Below, piece by piece: positions 22,544 to 34,222 of a DNA stretch of 64,000 nt. A program made the position numbers and the translations under genes. Below the pieces are notes generated by a model that made no database searches, was not told where the DNA came from, and was given only the letters and a program-made list of their open reading frames with translations. Position 1 is the first letter of the stretch; each line of letters opens with the position of its first letter. The DNA comes from Deinococcus depolymerans (lineage in GTDB: Bacteria > Deinococcota > Deinococci > Deinococcales > Deinococcaceae). The stretch is from assembly GCF_039522025.1 (NCBI RefSeq), contig NZ_BAAADB010000023.1:1-64000 (forward strand). Direction: 5' to 3'.

Positions 22544-23524
22544 TCAGCTCCAGTTCCAGACGGTCGGCTCGAATTCGTACGAGCGGGCGTTCAGGCGGCG
22601 CAGGTGGCCGATGGCGTGGAAGGGGAAGTGGTAGCCGGTGACCCACAGCCCCTCGGTGACGATGCGGTTGAAGATCCGCTGGCGGGTCTGGGCGGCCTGC
22701 GCGCCGTTCGTGTCGAAGCTGACGTACGCGCCCTGGTGTTTCAGGGAGATCAGGAAGTGCCCGCCGGCGTCCCCGAGGATCATGACGCCCTGCCCGGCGC
22801 TCTGCGCGAGGACGCTCAGGTGGTTGGCGGTGTGGCCGGGCGTGGGGACGGTCGTCAGGCCCGGCACGATCTCCTGCCCGGGCTGGATGAGCCTGAAGCG
22901 GTCTTTCAGGGCGATCAGGTTGTTCTTCACGGCGTCGTTGGGGGTGGCCTGCGTGACCCAGAAGTTGAATTCCGCCTCGCCCATGACGTGCTGCGCGTTC
23001 GGGTAGGTGGGTTTCCCGGCGGTGGTCAGGCCGCCGATGTGGTCGCCGTGCCCGTGCGTGATGAACACCGTGTTCACGCTGTCCGGTTCGATGCCGGCGC
23101 GGCGCAGGTTGGTGACCAGTTGCCCGGCCGCGCCGCCGCGTCCCGTGTCGATCAGGATGCGCTGGCCGTCCAGTTCGACCAGTACGGGGTTGAAGTGGTT
23201 GACGGTGTTCGTGGCGGGCACGTGGTACTCGGCGAGGGTCTGCGTGAATTCGGCCTGCCGGTCCGGGTTGGCGCCCCAGGTGGGCAGCAGCGCGGCCAGC
23301 GGGGCGGTGCCGTCGCTGAGGACCGTGACGGTCATGTTCCCGATCTTCTGGCGGTAGAAGCCGTGGCCGTTCATGGCGGTGGGGGCCGCCGTTGCAGCGG
23401 GAGCGGTCTGCGCGGAGGCCAGGGGCGCGGCGGCGGCCAGCGCGCCGGCCGTGCCGATCAGGCGCAGGGCGTCGCGGCGGGCCAGGGTGGGGGTGCGGTC
23501 GTTGGTGGGGGTGCGGTCAGACAT
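22544..23524 (-). CDS. Tat-exported metallo-beta-lactamase-fold hydrolase
   Basis: The product has 326 residues. The N-terminus has a twin-arginine motif (LARRDALRLIG) and an Ala-rich h-region, so export in folded form is predicted. The MBL zinc ligands are in THGHGDHIGG, with a later His in TPGHTANHLSV, Asp in ILGDAGGH and a terminal His in GYHFPFHAIGH. This resembles the broad quorum-lactonase, alkyl-sulfatase and unclassified MBL branch; the substrate is unknown. It stands alone between repeats. An upstream GGAGGTTCC provides a ribosome binding site. Confidence 0.85.
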   Translation of the reverse strand: MSDRTPTNDRTPTLARRDALRLIGTAGALAAAAPLASAQTAPAATAAPTAMNGHGFYRQKIGNMTVTVLSDGTAPLAALLPTWGANPDRQAEFTQTLAEYHVPATNTVNHFNPVLVELDGQRILIDTGRGGAAGQLVTNLRRAGIEPDSVNTVFITHGHGDHIGGLTTAGKPTYPNAQHVMGEAEFNFWVTQATPNDAVKNNLIALKDRFRLIQPGQEIVPGLTTVPTPGHTANHLSVLAQSAGQGVMILGDAGGHFLISLKHQGAYVSFDTNGAQAAQTRQRIFNRIVTEGLWVTGYHFPFHAIGHLRRLNARSYEFEPTVWNWS

Positions 23525-23694
23525 GCGGGAACCTCCAGGAAAGTGAAGTGCGACCGCTTCACGTTAAGCAGATTGTCCGGGCCTGACAGCAGCGCCGCCC
23601 ACCCTTCACTTGACCGTCCATTCATGAAGTCGCGCCCCGGCGACCCGGCCCGCCCCCTCCGTCAGCACACGGACTCGGGTCGAACGACCTGTAA

Positions 23695-23850
23695 TACGGA
23701 CTCCGATTGAATGGGCTGCAAAGGCCATTCAATCCGAGCGGATGCGACTCGGAGAGCTGCGCCGCAGAGCAGGAGAGAAACGCCCCTCCGGACGTGGAGC
23801 TGGCAATCCGGCGGGGTTCCGGATTGTCAGCGAAACAGACGGCGTCCGTA
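23695..23850. repeat. Family A repeat, gap-free to a stop codon
   Basis: A forward copy with inner stem CAATCCGG / CCGGATTG and second stem GACTCGGAGAGCTGCGCC. Its last base abuts the TGA (23853-23851) of the minus-strand GGDEF/EAL gene. Confidence 0.8.
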
Positions 23851-26481
23851 TCAGTGGTCGCGCAGCCAGGAGAGCAGTTCGGCGCGGCCCAGCGGCGGCG
23901 TGATCGCGTACCCCTGCGCCGCGTCACAGCCCAGCCCGCGCAGCACGTTCAGCTGCTCGGCCGTCTCCACGCCCACCGCCACCACCTCCAGGCCCAGGCG
24001 GTGCGCCAGGTCAATGGTGCCCTGCACCAGCGCCAGGGACTTGTCGTCGCCGGGCAGGCGGGCCGTCAGGGTGGGGTGCAGTTTCACGGCGCTCAGCGGG
24101 AAGCGCGTGAGCGAGGCGAGGCTGCTCGCGCCGTCCCCGAAGTCGTCCACGCTCAGGCGCGCGCCCAGCGAGCGCAGCTGCTCCAGCAGGCCCAGCGTCT
24201 CCTGACTGTGGTCCAGCAGACTCCCGGCGGCCACCTCGATGTCCGGGGCGCCCTCGGCGGACAGCAGCGGCAGCAGGCGGCGCAGGCCACTGCTGCGGCG
24301 CAGTTCCTCAAGGCCCAGGTTCACGCTGACCGTCCAGTTCCCGAACCGGTCCGGCAGCGCCGCGCGCACCGCCGAGCGGCCCAGCACGGCCTCCTGCACC
24401 ACCCACTCGCTGATGCTGGTGATCAGGTCGCTGCGGCTCGCCAGGTCCAGGAAGCGGTTGGGGCTCAGCATGCCCAGCGTCGGGTGGTTCCAGCGCAGCA
24501 GCGCCTCGGCACTCACGGCGCGGCCCTCCCGCAGCGAGATGGCCGGCTGGTACAGCAGCGTGAACTGCTCGCCCTCGACCGCGCCGCGCAGCGCCTCTTC
24601 CAGTTCGAAGGCGCGGGCCACCTGCTCACGCAGGTCCGGGTTGAACACGCTGACCTGATCGCGGCCCTGCCGTTTGGCGTGCTGCATGGCGACCTCGGCG
24701 TCCCCGAGGGCCGCGTCGCCCGGCACGCCCGCCTTGAGGCCCACCACGCCCAGCGCCACGCTGACCGACACGTCCCGCTGACCGACCCGCAGCGGCACCT
24801 GCTGCAGGGTCAGGCGCACCCGTCCCGCCGCGCCCAGTGGGTCCACGCCCGGCAGCGTCACCGCGAAGGAGTCGTCGGCCAGCCGCGCCGCCTGCCCCCG
24901 GGACTCGTTGGCAAGGTCGTTCAGGCGCGCCGCCACCTGAATCAGCAGCCGGTCGCAGGCGGTGCGGCCCAGCGCGGCGTTCAGCGCCCCGAACCCGTCG
25001 AGGTCCAGGCACACCACGCTGCCCGACCCGCCCGCCGCGTTCAGCGCCTCGCGCAGCCCGGTGCGGTTGAGCAGTCCGGTCAGGGAATCGTGCCGCGCGT
25101 CGTGCCGGATCTTCGCCTGGGCGCGGCGCAGCGCCGTCAGGTCCCGCAGGGTCAGCAGCACGCTGCCGCGCGCCCCGCCCGCCTCGCCGCCCACGCCGGT
25201 GGCGCGCAGCTCCATCTGCCGCACCGTGCCGTCCGGCAGGGCCAGCAGCACCTCGCGGCGCATGGGAAGCGGCACGTCCTTCCACTCGGGCATGATCAGC
25301 GGCTCGCCCTCGGGCGTGAACAGCCGCACGCCCAGTTCCCCCAGCACCCGCGAGATGCCCAGGCCCACCAGCCGCGCGGCTTCCACGCCCAGCAGCGCCG
25401 ACGCCCGCTCACTGACCAGCTGCGCGCGCCCCAGGTGATCGACCAGGATCGTCGCGTCCTCGGACAGCGCCAGGACCTGGGTCATCACGCCGAGCGGCGC
25501 GCGGCCGTCGCGGCCCCCGGCTTCACCCTGCGCGACCAGCAGGCCCTCCTCGGACGTGCGGCGCACACTGAGGGTCAGGCTTCCGCCGCCCTGCAGTTCC
25601 ACCTCGGCGCGCGCCGCGCCGCCCGTCGCCGCCAGCCGCACCAGGTCCCGCACGGTGTCCGACGGCACGTTCGCGAAGCACGGCCACGCCCACAGCGGCG
25701 CGCCCGTCACGACCGGCGACGTTGCCGGCAGCAGTTCCAGCAGCCCGTGACTGGCCTGCAGGACCGCCCCGGAATCCGACAGCAGCGCCGCCGGGGTGTC
25801 GGTGTCCAGCAGCGCCGAGACCCGCGCGGCCCGCTCGTACTCGCCCGTCACGTCCTGCAGCGTCAGCATCACGCCGGCCACCGCGCCCCCGTAGTAGGGG
25901 CGTGCCTCGCCGCGCACCCACACCACCGCGCTGCCGCGGCGCACCTGCTCGTCCGGCAGGCGCACGGAGCGGCCCGCGCCGGCCTGCGCCAGCACGTCCA
26001 GGAAGGCCGCGCGGCCCGCGAAGATCTCCTGCACGCCCTGTCCCACCACCTGCGCCTCGGTCAGGCCGAACAGTTCCAGGAAGGGGCGGCTGACCTTGCG
26101 GAAGCTCAGGTCCGCCGTGAGCCAGGCCGTCGCGACCGGCAGCTGCGTGACCAGCACCTCGGTCTCGCGGTTCGTGCCGTCCACCCGCGCGGCGGCCAGC
26201 AGCATGGTCAGGACCTGCACGGCCGCCGGCGGCACCGCGGTGTCCTCGGTCCACAGCAGGCCCAGCAGCGAGCCGTCCCGCGTGAGCCAGGTCATCTCGC
26301 CCCGGTCGAACCACTCGTCCGGGGGAACCAGGTCCGGTCCGACCGACACGGCCGGCGCGTCGGCCCGCACGCGCAGCACCTCGTCGCCCAGCGAGGCCAG
26401 TAGCGTCGCCTGCGGCGCATGCACGCGCAGCAGGTCACTCAGGGTGGCGTGAACGGCGGAAAAGGAAGCAGGGGGGGTCAC
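23851..26481 (-). CDS. Multi-PAS protein with degenerate GGDEF and EAL domains
   Basis: The product has 876 residues from GTG 26481 (a GAGGT lies about 10 nt upstream). An N-terminal GAF-like region is followed by two or three PAS-like domains (one begins VTQLPVATAWLTADLSF). Then comes a GGDEF domain (HDSLTGLLNRTGLREAL) whose active loop reads ADDSF instead of GGDEF. The EAL domain keeps EALLRW, DDFG and the GYAITPP end. However, the usual E-S/T-E segment is EVAAGS, and the Glu of the EGVET motif is Val (AVGVET). Both enzymatic sites therefore look impaired, pointing to a c-di-GMP sensor or regulator rather than an enzyme. No membrane helices are seen. A longer start at 26612 is possible but less likely. 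Confidence 0.85.
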   Translation of the reverse strand: MTPPASFSAVHATLSDLLRVHAPQATLLASLGDEVLRVRADAPAVSVGPDLVPPDEWFDRGEMTWLTRDGSLLGLLWTEDTAVPPAAVQVLTMLLAAARVDGTNRETEVLVTQLPVATAWLTADLSFRKVSRPFLELFGLTEAQVVGQGVQEIFAGRAAFLDVLAQAGAGRSVRLPDEQVRRGSAVVWVRGEARPYYGGAVAGVMLTLQDVTGEYERAARVSALLDTDTPAALLSDSGAVLQASHGLLELLPATSPVVTGAPLWAWPCFANVPSDTVRDLVRLAATGGAARAEVELQGGGSLTLSVRRTSEEGLLVAQGEAGGRDGRAPLGVMTQVLALSEDATILVDHLGRAQLVSERASALLGVEAARLVGLGISRVLGELGVRLFTPEGEPLIMPEWKDVPLPMRREVLLALPDGTVRQMELRATGVGGEAGGARGSVLLTLRDLTALRRAQAKIRHDARHDSLTGLLNRTGLREALNAAGGSGSVVCLDLDGFGALNAALGRTACDRLLIQVAARLNDLANESRGQAARLADDSFAVTLPGVDPLGAAGRVRLTLQQVPLRVGQRDVSVSVALGVVGLKAGVPGDAALGDAEVAMQHAKRQGRDQVSVFNPDLREQVARAFELEEALRGAVEGEQFTLLYQPAISLREGRAVSAEALLRWNHPTLGMLSPNRFLDLASRSDLITSISEWVVQEAVLGRSAVRAALPDRFGNWTVSVNLGLEELRRSSGLRRLLPLLSAEGAPDIEVAAGSLLDHSQETLGLLEQLRSLGARLSVDDFGDGASSLASLTRFPLSAVKLHPTLTARLPGDDKSLALVQGTIDLAHRLGLEVVAVGVETAEQLNVLRGLGCDAAQGYAITPPLGRAELLSWLRDH

Positions 26482-26692
26482 TTCTGGAGTACCTCGCGTG
26501 CCGGGGCGGCGCCGGCGGACGCATGAAAGACGCGGAAGGGAGACAGGGAGGGCGGGCCGGGAGAACCCGCAGCGCCGGCGGCCGGACTTGCCGGACACGC
26601 ACCGCTCCATCGTGCCACCCCAAGTCTTACCACCTTCATGCAAATGCACCCCGCCCGCCCACCGGCCCCCCCCGCGCACTATCCTGAGGCGC

Positions 26693-27391
<699 letters not shown>

Positions 27392-27475
27392 CCCGGCCCC
27401 GCCCTGTTCCTGCCCGCCCCGCCCGGCCTGAACGCCCCCGCACGACCGGCGCCCGCCGCGCCGCAGGACCCGCCC

Positions 27476-28480
<1,005 letters not shown>

Positions 28481-28488
28481 ACCCCGGA

Positions 28489-31362
28489 GTGCCCGTGCAA
28501 CCACTGCCGAACGACCTGCCCAGCAAACGCTTCAGCCGCCGCGACGGCCTGCCCGGCACGCAGGTCCACGCGCTGACATGCGACCACCAGGGCCGCTACT
28601 GGTTCGCGGGGTCCAGCGGCCTGGCCAGTTACGACGGCGTGAGCGTCCGGCGGTACCAGCAGCGCGACGGGCTCTCCACCCACGGCCTGCGCGCCCTGGC
28701 CGCCCGCGCCGACGCGCCCCACGAACTGCTCGTCGGCGGGGACGCCGGCGTGGACCTTCTGGACGTCCGCGAGATCGGCCCGCCGCGCGCGCAGCCCCTG
28801 CTGACCACCCCCACCTGGACTGGCGGGCGCGTCGAGACGCTGCTGCCCGACCCGGACGCCGGCGGCGGCCTGTGGATCGGCACGGCGTCCGGCCTGTACC
28901 GCTGGGAACCCGGCGGGACCGTGCAGGCCGTCACCGACCCGGCCCTGGCCCGGCAGCAGATCACCGCGCTGGTCCGCAGCGGCCCGCTGATCTGGGCCGC
29001 CACGCAGAGCGGCGCCCTGCGCGGCCACCCCGCCCCCGGCACGGACACGGGCGGCGGGTGGCGCGACCCGCCCGTCGCGCTGCCACGCGAGGCGATCACC
29101 GCGCTGAGCGTCGCCCCGGACGGCACGCTGTTCATCGGCGGGCACACCCACCTGACCGAACTGTCCCCCGACGGGACCGTGCGCGCCCGCCTGCCGCTGC
29201 CCGCCCCCGCCACCGCCCTGCTGTTCCAGCCGCCCACCGGGACCCACCCGGCGGAACTGTGGGTCGCGGCGGCCGCGCAGCTGCTGACCTTCCGGCGCGG
29301 CGCGGCCGGCTGGCAGGCGCACGGCCCGCCGCTGGCCGAGGGCCGCGTGAACGCCCTGCACGGCGACTCCTTCGGGAACGTCTGGGCCGCCACCGATAGC
29401 CGAGGCGTGCTGCGGGTCAGTGCGCTGCGCCGCGTGTACCTCCGGCCGCGCATGCCGCTCCCGCAGGCCGCGTACTCGGTGCGGCCCAGCGGCGCGCACG
29501 CCTGGCTGATCGGCACCGAGCAGGCGCTGTGGCGCCTCGAGGAGAACAGCGCCCCCCACGCCGGCTGGCAGGGCGGCGTGGTCGCCGAACTGCCGGCCGT
29601 GTGGGACACGCTGGAACTCGCGTCCGGCGAGCGGTGGTTCGCCACGCAGCAGGGCGTGTGGCGCGCCGCGCCCGGCCAGTCCCCGCAGCCGGTCGCGCCG
29701 GCCGATCCCGAAGCGACCGCCCCGGCCCGCGCGCTGCTGCACCTGCACGGCACCCTGTGGATCGGGACGGTCCGGGGCCTGCTCAGCGTGCCGCTGGACG
29801 GCCCGCCCGGCAGCCCCGTCACGCTGCGCCGCCACCTGAGCGGCGGGACGCCCCTGGGGTACGTGTACACCCTGTGCGCCGGGCACGACGGCACCCTGTG
29901 GATCGGCACGCTCGGACAGGGCCTGTGGCACGCGCCGGACGGCCAGCTGCGCCGCCTGAGCCTGCCCGTCCCGGACCTGCTCAGCGACACCGGGAACGTG
30001 TACGCCCTGGCCCCCTGCGACAACGGCGACCTGATCGCCGTGCAGGACAACCGCGTGCTGCGCCTCGGGCGTGGCGGGGGGCGCGTGCTGGCACGCAGCG
30101 AGGAGGCCGTGGCCGGCTGGACGGTCCTGGTGCAGGGCGACCGGCTGTGGGTGGGCGGCAGTGACGGCCTGACCGAGTACGACGCCCACAGCGGCGAGCG
30201 GCGCCGCCAGAGCAACTGGCCCGGCGCGGACAGCTGGGAATTCACCACCAGCCGCAGCCTCGCCGCCCGGCCCGGCGCGCTGCTGTGCGGCCTGAACACC
30301 GGCCTGCTGCTGATCGACCTGACGGAACTCGGGAACCTGACCGTCCCCCCGCAGCCCACCCTGGCCGCCCTGACCTTCCGGCCCGGCCCGGCCCCGCTGC
30401 CACCGGAAGTCGCGCGGGCCAGCGGGGCCGGGCCGCACACCCTGCCGCAGGGCCACTGGGGCCTGGAAGTCTGGCCCGCCTGCCCCTGGTACCTCGACGA
30501 GGACACCCTGCAGCTACGCCACCGCCTGCTCGGCTGGGAAGCCGAGTGGTCCGCGCCCCACCCGCCGGGCCCCATCCAGTACCAGTCGCTGCCCGCCGGA
30601 CGCTACACCCTGCAGGTGCAGGCCTTCGCGCCCCTGACCGGCTGGGGCGACCCGCAGGCGCTGCTGCGCCTGCACGTGCAGCCGCCCCGCTGGCAGCGGC
30701 GCGTGCGGAGCCTCCTCGAGACGCTGACCGGCCCGCTGCTGCAGACCCGTCGCCTGCGCCGGCAGAACCTCGCGCTGGAACAGCGGGTCCTGGAACGCAC
30801 CCGCGAGGTCGAACGCGCCCACGACGCACTCCTGAGCGCCAACCGGGAACTGCAGACCCTGTCGCTGACCGACGCGCTGACCGGCGTGGCCAACCGCCGT
30901 CACTTCGACGGGGCGTGGCAGCAGGCGGCCGCGCAGGTCCCGCTCGGGCACGCGGTCACGCTGGCACTGCTGGACATCGACCACTTCAAGGGCTTCAACG
31001 ACACCTACGGGCACCAGGAGGGCGACCGCTGCCTGCAGCGGGTGGCGGGCGCACTGCGCGGCGCGCTGCGCGGCCCCGGGGACCTGCTCGCCCGCTACGG
31101 CGGCGAGGAGTTCGCGGTGATCCTGCCGGGCGAGTCGCCCCAGGACGCCGCCGGCGTGATCGAGCGGCTGCGGCGCAACGTCGAGGCGCTGGGCATCCCG
31201 AACGCCGCGTCGCCGTTCGGGACGGTCACGGTCAGCGTGGGGGCCGTGAGTGTCACGTCCGGCGCGGCCGGCCAGCCCGGCGACTGGATCGCCCTGGCCG
31301 ACCAGTCCCTGTACCGCGCCAAGCACGCGGGCCGCAACCGCAGCGTTCACGACCTTCACTGA
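28489..31362 (+). CDS. Beta-propeller/Y_Y_Y sensor with a GGDEF domain
   Basis: The product has 957 residues. Repeated two-component-regulator propeller blades fill about residues 10-600, with sequences such as GLWIGTASGLYRW and TLWIGTLGQGLWHA. A Y_Y_Y-like domain follows (YQSLPAGRYTLQVQAFAP). A short coiled coil leads to the GGDEF domain: DALTGVANRRHFD, LLDIDHFKGFNDTYGH and an intact RYGGEEFAVI. This is the only one of the window's three GGDEF proteins with a fully canonical active loop, so it probably makes c-di-GMP. I see no transmembrane helix or signal peptide, whereas such propeller proteins usually span the membrane. It starts 8 bp after the zapE-like stop at GTG 28489. A truncated family A repeat follows directly. 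Confidence 0.87.
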   Translation: MPVQPLPNDLPSKRFSRRDGLPGTQVHALTCDHQGRYWFAGSSGLASYDGVSVRRYQQRDGLSTHGLRALAARADAPHELLVGGDAGVDLLDVREIGPPRAQPLLTTPTWTGGRVETLLPDPDAGGGLWIGTASGLYRWEPGGTVQAVTDPALARQQITALVRSGPLIWAATQSGALRGHPAPGTDTGGGWRDPPVALPREAITALSVAPDGTLFIGGHTHLTELSPDGTVRARLPLPAPATALLFQPPTGTHPAELWVAAAAQLLTFRRGAAGWQAHGPPLAEGRVNALHGDSFGNVWAATDSRGVLRVSALRRVYLRPRMPLPQAAYSVRPSGAHAWLIGTEQALWRLEENSAPHAGWQGGVVAELPAVWDTLELASGERWFATQQGVWRAAPGQSPQPVAPADPEATAPARALLHLHGTLWIGTVRGLLSVPLDGPPGSPVTLRRHLSGGTPLGYVYTLCAGHDGTLWIGTLGQGLWHAPDGQLRRLSLPVPDLLSDTGNVYALAPCDNGDLIAVQDNRVLRLGRGGGRVLARSEEAVAGWTVLVQGDRLWVGGSDGLTEYDAHSGERRRQSNWPGADSWEFTTSRSLAARPGALLCGLNTGLLLIDLTELGNLTVPPQPTLAALTFRPGPAPLPPEVARASGAGPHTLPQGHWGLEVWPACPWYLDEDTLQLRHRLLGWEAEWSAPHPPGPIQYQSLPAGRYTLQVQAFAPLTGWGDPQALLRLHVQPPRWQRRVRSLLETLTGPLLQTRRLRRQNLALEQRVLERTREVERAHDALLSANRELQTLSLTDALTGVANRRHFDGAWQQAAAQVPLGHAVTLALLDIDHFKGFNDTYGHQEGDRCLQRVAGALRGALRGPGDLLARYGGEEFAVILPGESPQDAAGVIERLRRNVEALGIPNAASPFGTVTVSVGAVSVTSGAAGQPGDWIALADQSLYRAKHAGRNRSVHDLH

Positions 31363-31464
31363 TCCGGATTCCGGTTGAACGAGGAGGAGCTGGGCAGGTT
31401 CCGGACGTGGAGCTGGCAATCCGGTGATGGTCCGATCTGTCAACGAAACAAACGGCAGTCCGTA
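31363..31464. repeat. Truncated, chimeric family A repeat
   Basis: It starts gap-free after the TGA of the GGDEF gene (TCCGGATTCCGG) and lacks the second stem. Its inner stem pairs a left arm of one allele (CAATCCGG) with a right arm of another (CCGATCTGT), so the stem is partly broken. Confidence 0.7.
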
Positions 31465-31542
31465 TCGATCCGGATCCATGACCCGGAGCCGGGTCGGAAG
31501 GCCGGGCGTGCCACCGGGAGCGAAAGCGGTGCCACCCGCGGG

Positions 31543-33315
31543 CTACGCGCTGCGCCGGCTGCGTTTCTCGGCCTCGATGGCCCGCTGCAACTCCTGAATC
31601 TGGCGCAGCATGTCGAGCTGCTGCGCGGGCGGCGCGGCCGTGAGCTGCGTTTTCAGGTGCGTGACCTCGGCGCGCAGCGCGTCGATGCTCATGCTGACCT
31701 GAATGTCGTCCACGGCGGTCGCGGCGTACGCGCCGACGTTCTGCTCGTACTGCTGGCTGTGCGCGCGGCTGATGCTGCCGGCGTCACGCCCCTCGAACAT
31801 CAGGCGGATCAGCAGCTGCTCCTCGGGCTGGCCCCGGAACAGGTCCAGCACCCCCTCGGGCGTGGGCGCGCCCTGCAGGGCCAGCATGACGTTGCGGACC
31901 ATGTCGTTGCGCCACGGGGTGCTGCCGTCCAGTTTCGCGCGCAGGCTGGGGTCGACCAGCAGTTGCCGCAGCAGCGCCAGTTCACGGTCCTCCTCGTGCC
32001 GGGCGGTACTCATGCCCGCCAGGTGCGTGTCGGTCAGGGTGCGGCGCTTGGCCTTGCTGGCGATCCACTCCATGAGCGCCTCGGGCTTGATGCCCAGCGT
32101 CTCGCAGGCCGCCGCGCGGACCCCCTCGGCAATCTCGTCGAGCGGGTCGAGGTTCTGCATGCGTGGCAGCAGTTCCATCAGGATGCGGCGCTTGCCCTCG
32201 CTGGTGCTCACCCCGTGCTTCTCGATGGCGGCCTGCACGCGGTAATGCACCTCGTCCAGGCCGCTCCCGATCGCCTGCCGCAGCTGCTCGTCGCCGCCCG
32301 CGAGCAGGGTGTCGGCCGGGTCCTTGCCGCTGGGCACGCTGGTGGCCCGCACGCGGAACTTGGCCCCCAGCACCTGATCCAGCCCGGACAGCGTGGCCTT
32401 CAGGCCCGCCTCGTCACGGTCGAACAGCAGCACGAGACTCTGCGCGCCCAGCCGTTCGAGCAGCGTGGCGTGCTCGGCGGTCAGCGCGGTGCCCAGGCTC
32501 GCCACCGCGCCGGTGAAGCCGTGCTGGTGCATGGTGATCACGTCCATGTACCCTTCCACGACCACCAGTTCCGCGCCGCTGCCCAGGCCCGCGCGGGCCT
32601 TGTCCAGCCCGTACAGCAGTTCGCCCTTGCGGAACGCGTCGGTTTCCGGGGTGTTCAGGTACTTCGGCTTGCTGTCGTCCAGCACCCGCCCGCCGAACCC
32701 CACCAGCCGCCCCAGGTGATCACGGATGGGGAACATCACCCGCCCACGGAACCGGTCGTACACCCGCCCGGATTCCGGGTTCTCGATCAGCAGCCCGGCC
32801 TCCAGCAGCTGCCGTTCGGTCAGGCCCTTGACGCGCGCGTGCTTGAGCAGGCCGTCCCAGCCCTCCGGCGCGAAGCCGATCTCGAACGCCTCGATGGTCG
32901 CGTCCGTCAGGCCGCGCCGCCGCAGGTACGCCAGGGCCCCCTCGCCCGCCGCGCCGGTCAGGTGCTCACGGAAGTACGCGAGTGCGAAGGCATTCACGTC
33001 GTACAGGTCGCGGTTGCTGCGCTCCCCGTACTTCGCCTCGACCTGCACCCCGGCCCGCTCCGCGAGCTTGCGCAGCGCGTCCCCGAAACTCAGGTTCTCG
33101 GTACGCTGCACGAAACTGAACACGTCCCCGCCCGCCTTGCACCCGAAACAGTAGAAGTACCCCTGGTCGGTGTCCACCTGAAACGACGGTGACTTCTCCT
33201 TGTGAAACGGACACAGGCCCTTCATGCGGCCCTTCCCGGCCGGGGTGAGGCGCACGTACTCGCCCACGACCTCCGCAATGTTCAGCCGTGAACGAACCTC
33301 TTCTTTCGTTCCCAT
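31543..33315 (-). CDS. dnaG: DNA primase
   Basis: The product has 590 residues, full length. The CHC2 zinc finger is [11 protein letters not shown] ... FYCFGC near residues 35-60. The TOPRIM domain shows [11 protein letters not shown] and [11 protein letters not shown]-terminal helical region would bind the DnaB helicase. DnaG makes the RNA primers for lagging-strand synthesis. Here it stands alone, without the rpoD neighbour seen in many genomes. The start is ATG 33313-33315. Confidence 0.96.
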   Translation of the reverse strand: MGTKEEVRSRLNIAEVVGEYVRLTPAGKGRMKGLCPFHKEKSPSFQVDTDQGYFYCFGCKAGGDVFSFVQRTENLSFGDALRKLAERAGVQVEAKYGERSNRDLYDVNAFALAYFREHLTGAAGEGALAYLRRRGLTDATIEAFEIGFAPEGWDGLLKHARVKGLTERQLLEAGLLIENPESGRVYDRFRGRVMFPIRDHLGRLVGFGGRVLDDSKPKYLNTPETDAFRKGELLYGLDKARAGLGSGAELVVVEGYMDVITMHQHGFTGAVASLGTALTAEHATLLERLGAQSLVLLFDRDEAGLKATLSGLDQVLGAKFRVRATSVPSGKDPADTLLAGGDEQLRQAIGSGLDEVHYRVQAAIEKHGVSTSEGKRRILMELLPRMQNLDPLDEIAEGVRAAACETLGIKPEALMEWIASKAKRRTLTDTHLAGMSTARHEEDRELALLRQLLVDPSLRAKLDGSTPWRNDMVRNVMLALQGAPTPEGVLDLFRGQPEEQLLIRLMFEGRDAGSISRAHSQQYEQNVGAYAATAVDDIQVSMSIDALRAEVTHLKTQLTAAPPAQQLDMLRQIQELQRAIEAEKRSRRSA

Positions 33316-33578
33316 GCAACCTCACCCCCCCTGGCAGGCCGCCCGCACAACTGCGCGGACGGCCCGGTAGACCCGCAGTGTACTCCAGCCCCCGCCCACA
33401 CCGCTACACCCCGAATTGTGCGTCTGACACGAATAAAACCATGAGAAGAAGCGGCGGGTGCGTGCCACACGTTCCCCGCCCGGGTGAACGGACCCCCAGC
33501 GCTCCCTTCAGGCCCCATGACCACCCCTGAAGGTCGCCCTCACCCCCCCGGCCGCCCCGGCGGCGCAGGCTGAATCCC

Positions 33579-33893
33579 ATGAACCCCTACAAGGTCAGCC
33601 AGAGCGACACCACCCACGGCCCGGACGGCGAACACCACCTCGTGACCGGGCAGCACGCCCGCATGCGCCTGTGGCACCGCGAGGAACCCAACGCCGACAA
33701 ACCCCAGAGCACCAACCCCTACGAGACGCTCGGGTACGTCATCGAGGGCCGCGCCGACCTGATCATCGACGGGCAGACCATTCCCCTCCAGCCCGGCGAC
33801 TCCTACCGCGTGCCGGCCGGCACGCCGCACACGTACCGCATCACGCAGACCCTCACCGCCGTCGAGGTCACCACGCCCGGCCGCGACCAGTAA
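33579..33893 (+). CDS. Cupin-domain protein
   Basis: The product has 104 residues, a single small cupin. The second cupin motif is present as PLQPGDSYRVPAGTPHTYRI. The first motif is partial (ETLGYVIEGRADLIIDG), with fewer canonical histidines than catalytic cupins. It could bind a metal or a small ligand; no substrate is suggested by context. The stop TAA is followed directly by a family A repeat. Confidence 0.8.
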   Translation: MNPYKVSQSDTTHGPDGEHHLVTGQHARMRLWHREEPNADKPQSTNPYETLGYVIEGRADLIIDGQTIPLQPGDSYRVPAGTPHTYRITQTLTAVEVTTPGRDQ

Positions 33894-34027
33894 TACGGAC
33901 TCCGTTTGTTTCGCCAACAATCCGGAACTTCACCGGATTGCCGGCTCCACGTCCGGAACCCGTGTTGCTCCCACTCGCTTCGCTCGGATTGAACGGGCTT
34001 TGCAGCCCATTCAATCGGAGTCCGTGT
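33894..34027. repeat. Family A repeat, gap-free after the cupin stop
   Basis: A reverse-orientation copy from TACGGACTCCG to CGGAGTCCGTG. The inner stem is CAATCCGG / CCGGATTG with an AACTTCA loop. Confidence 0.8.
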
Positions 34028-34089
34028 AAGCAGCGCACCTCTCACCCTTCCGGCGCTCCGCGGCGCTGCTCCGCGTCACGGCGGGTCCC

Positions 34090-34117
34090 TCCCTCTCCCC
34101 ACCGAGAGGGACTTTTC
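34090..34117 (+). terminator. Rho-independent terminator
   Basis: The stem TCCCTCTC / GAGAGGGA with a 6-nt loop is followed by CTTTTC. It probably serves the cupin gene about 200 bp upstream. Confidence 0.6.
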
Positions 34118-34222
34118 ATGCCCCGCCACCCACACGCGACTCAAGTCCCGCTCAACCCCCCATGAACCCCCCTTCAGACCCCCATCACGCCCCCACCCCC
34201 CCCACCCGCCACGCTGATACGC

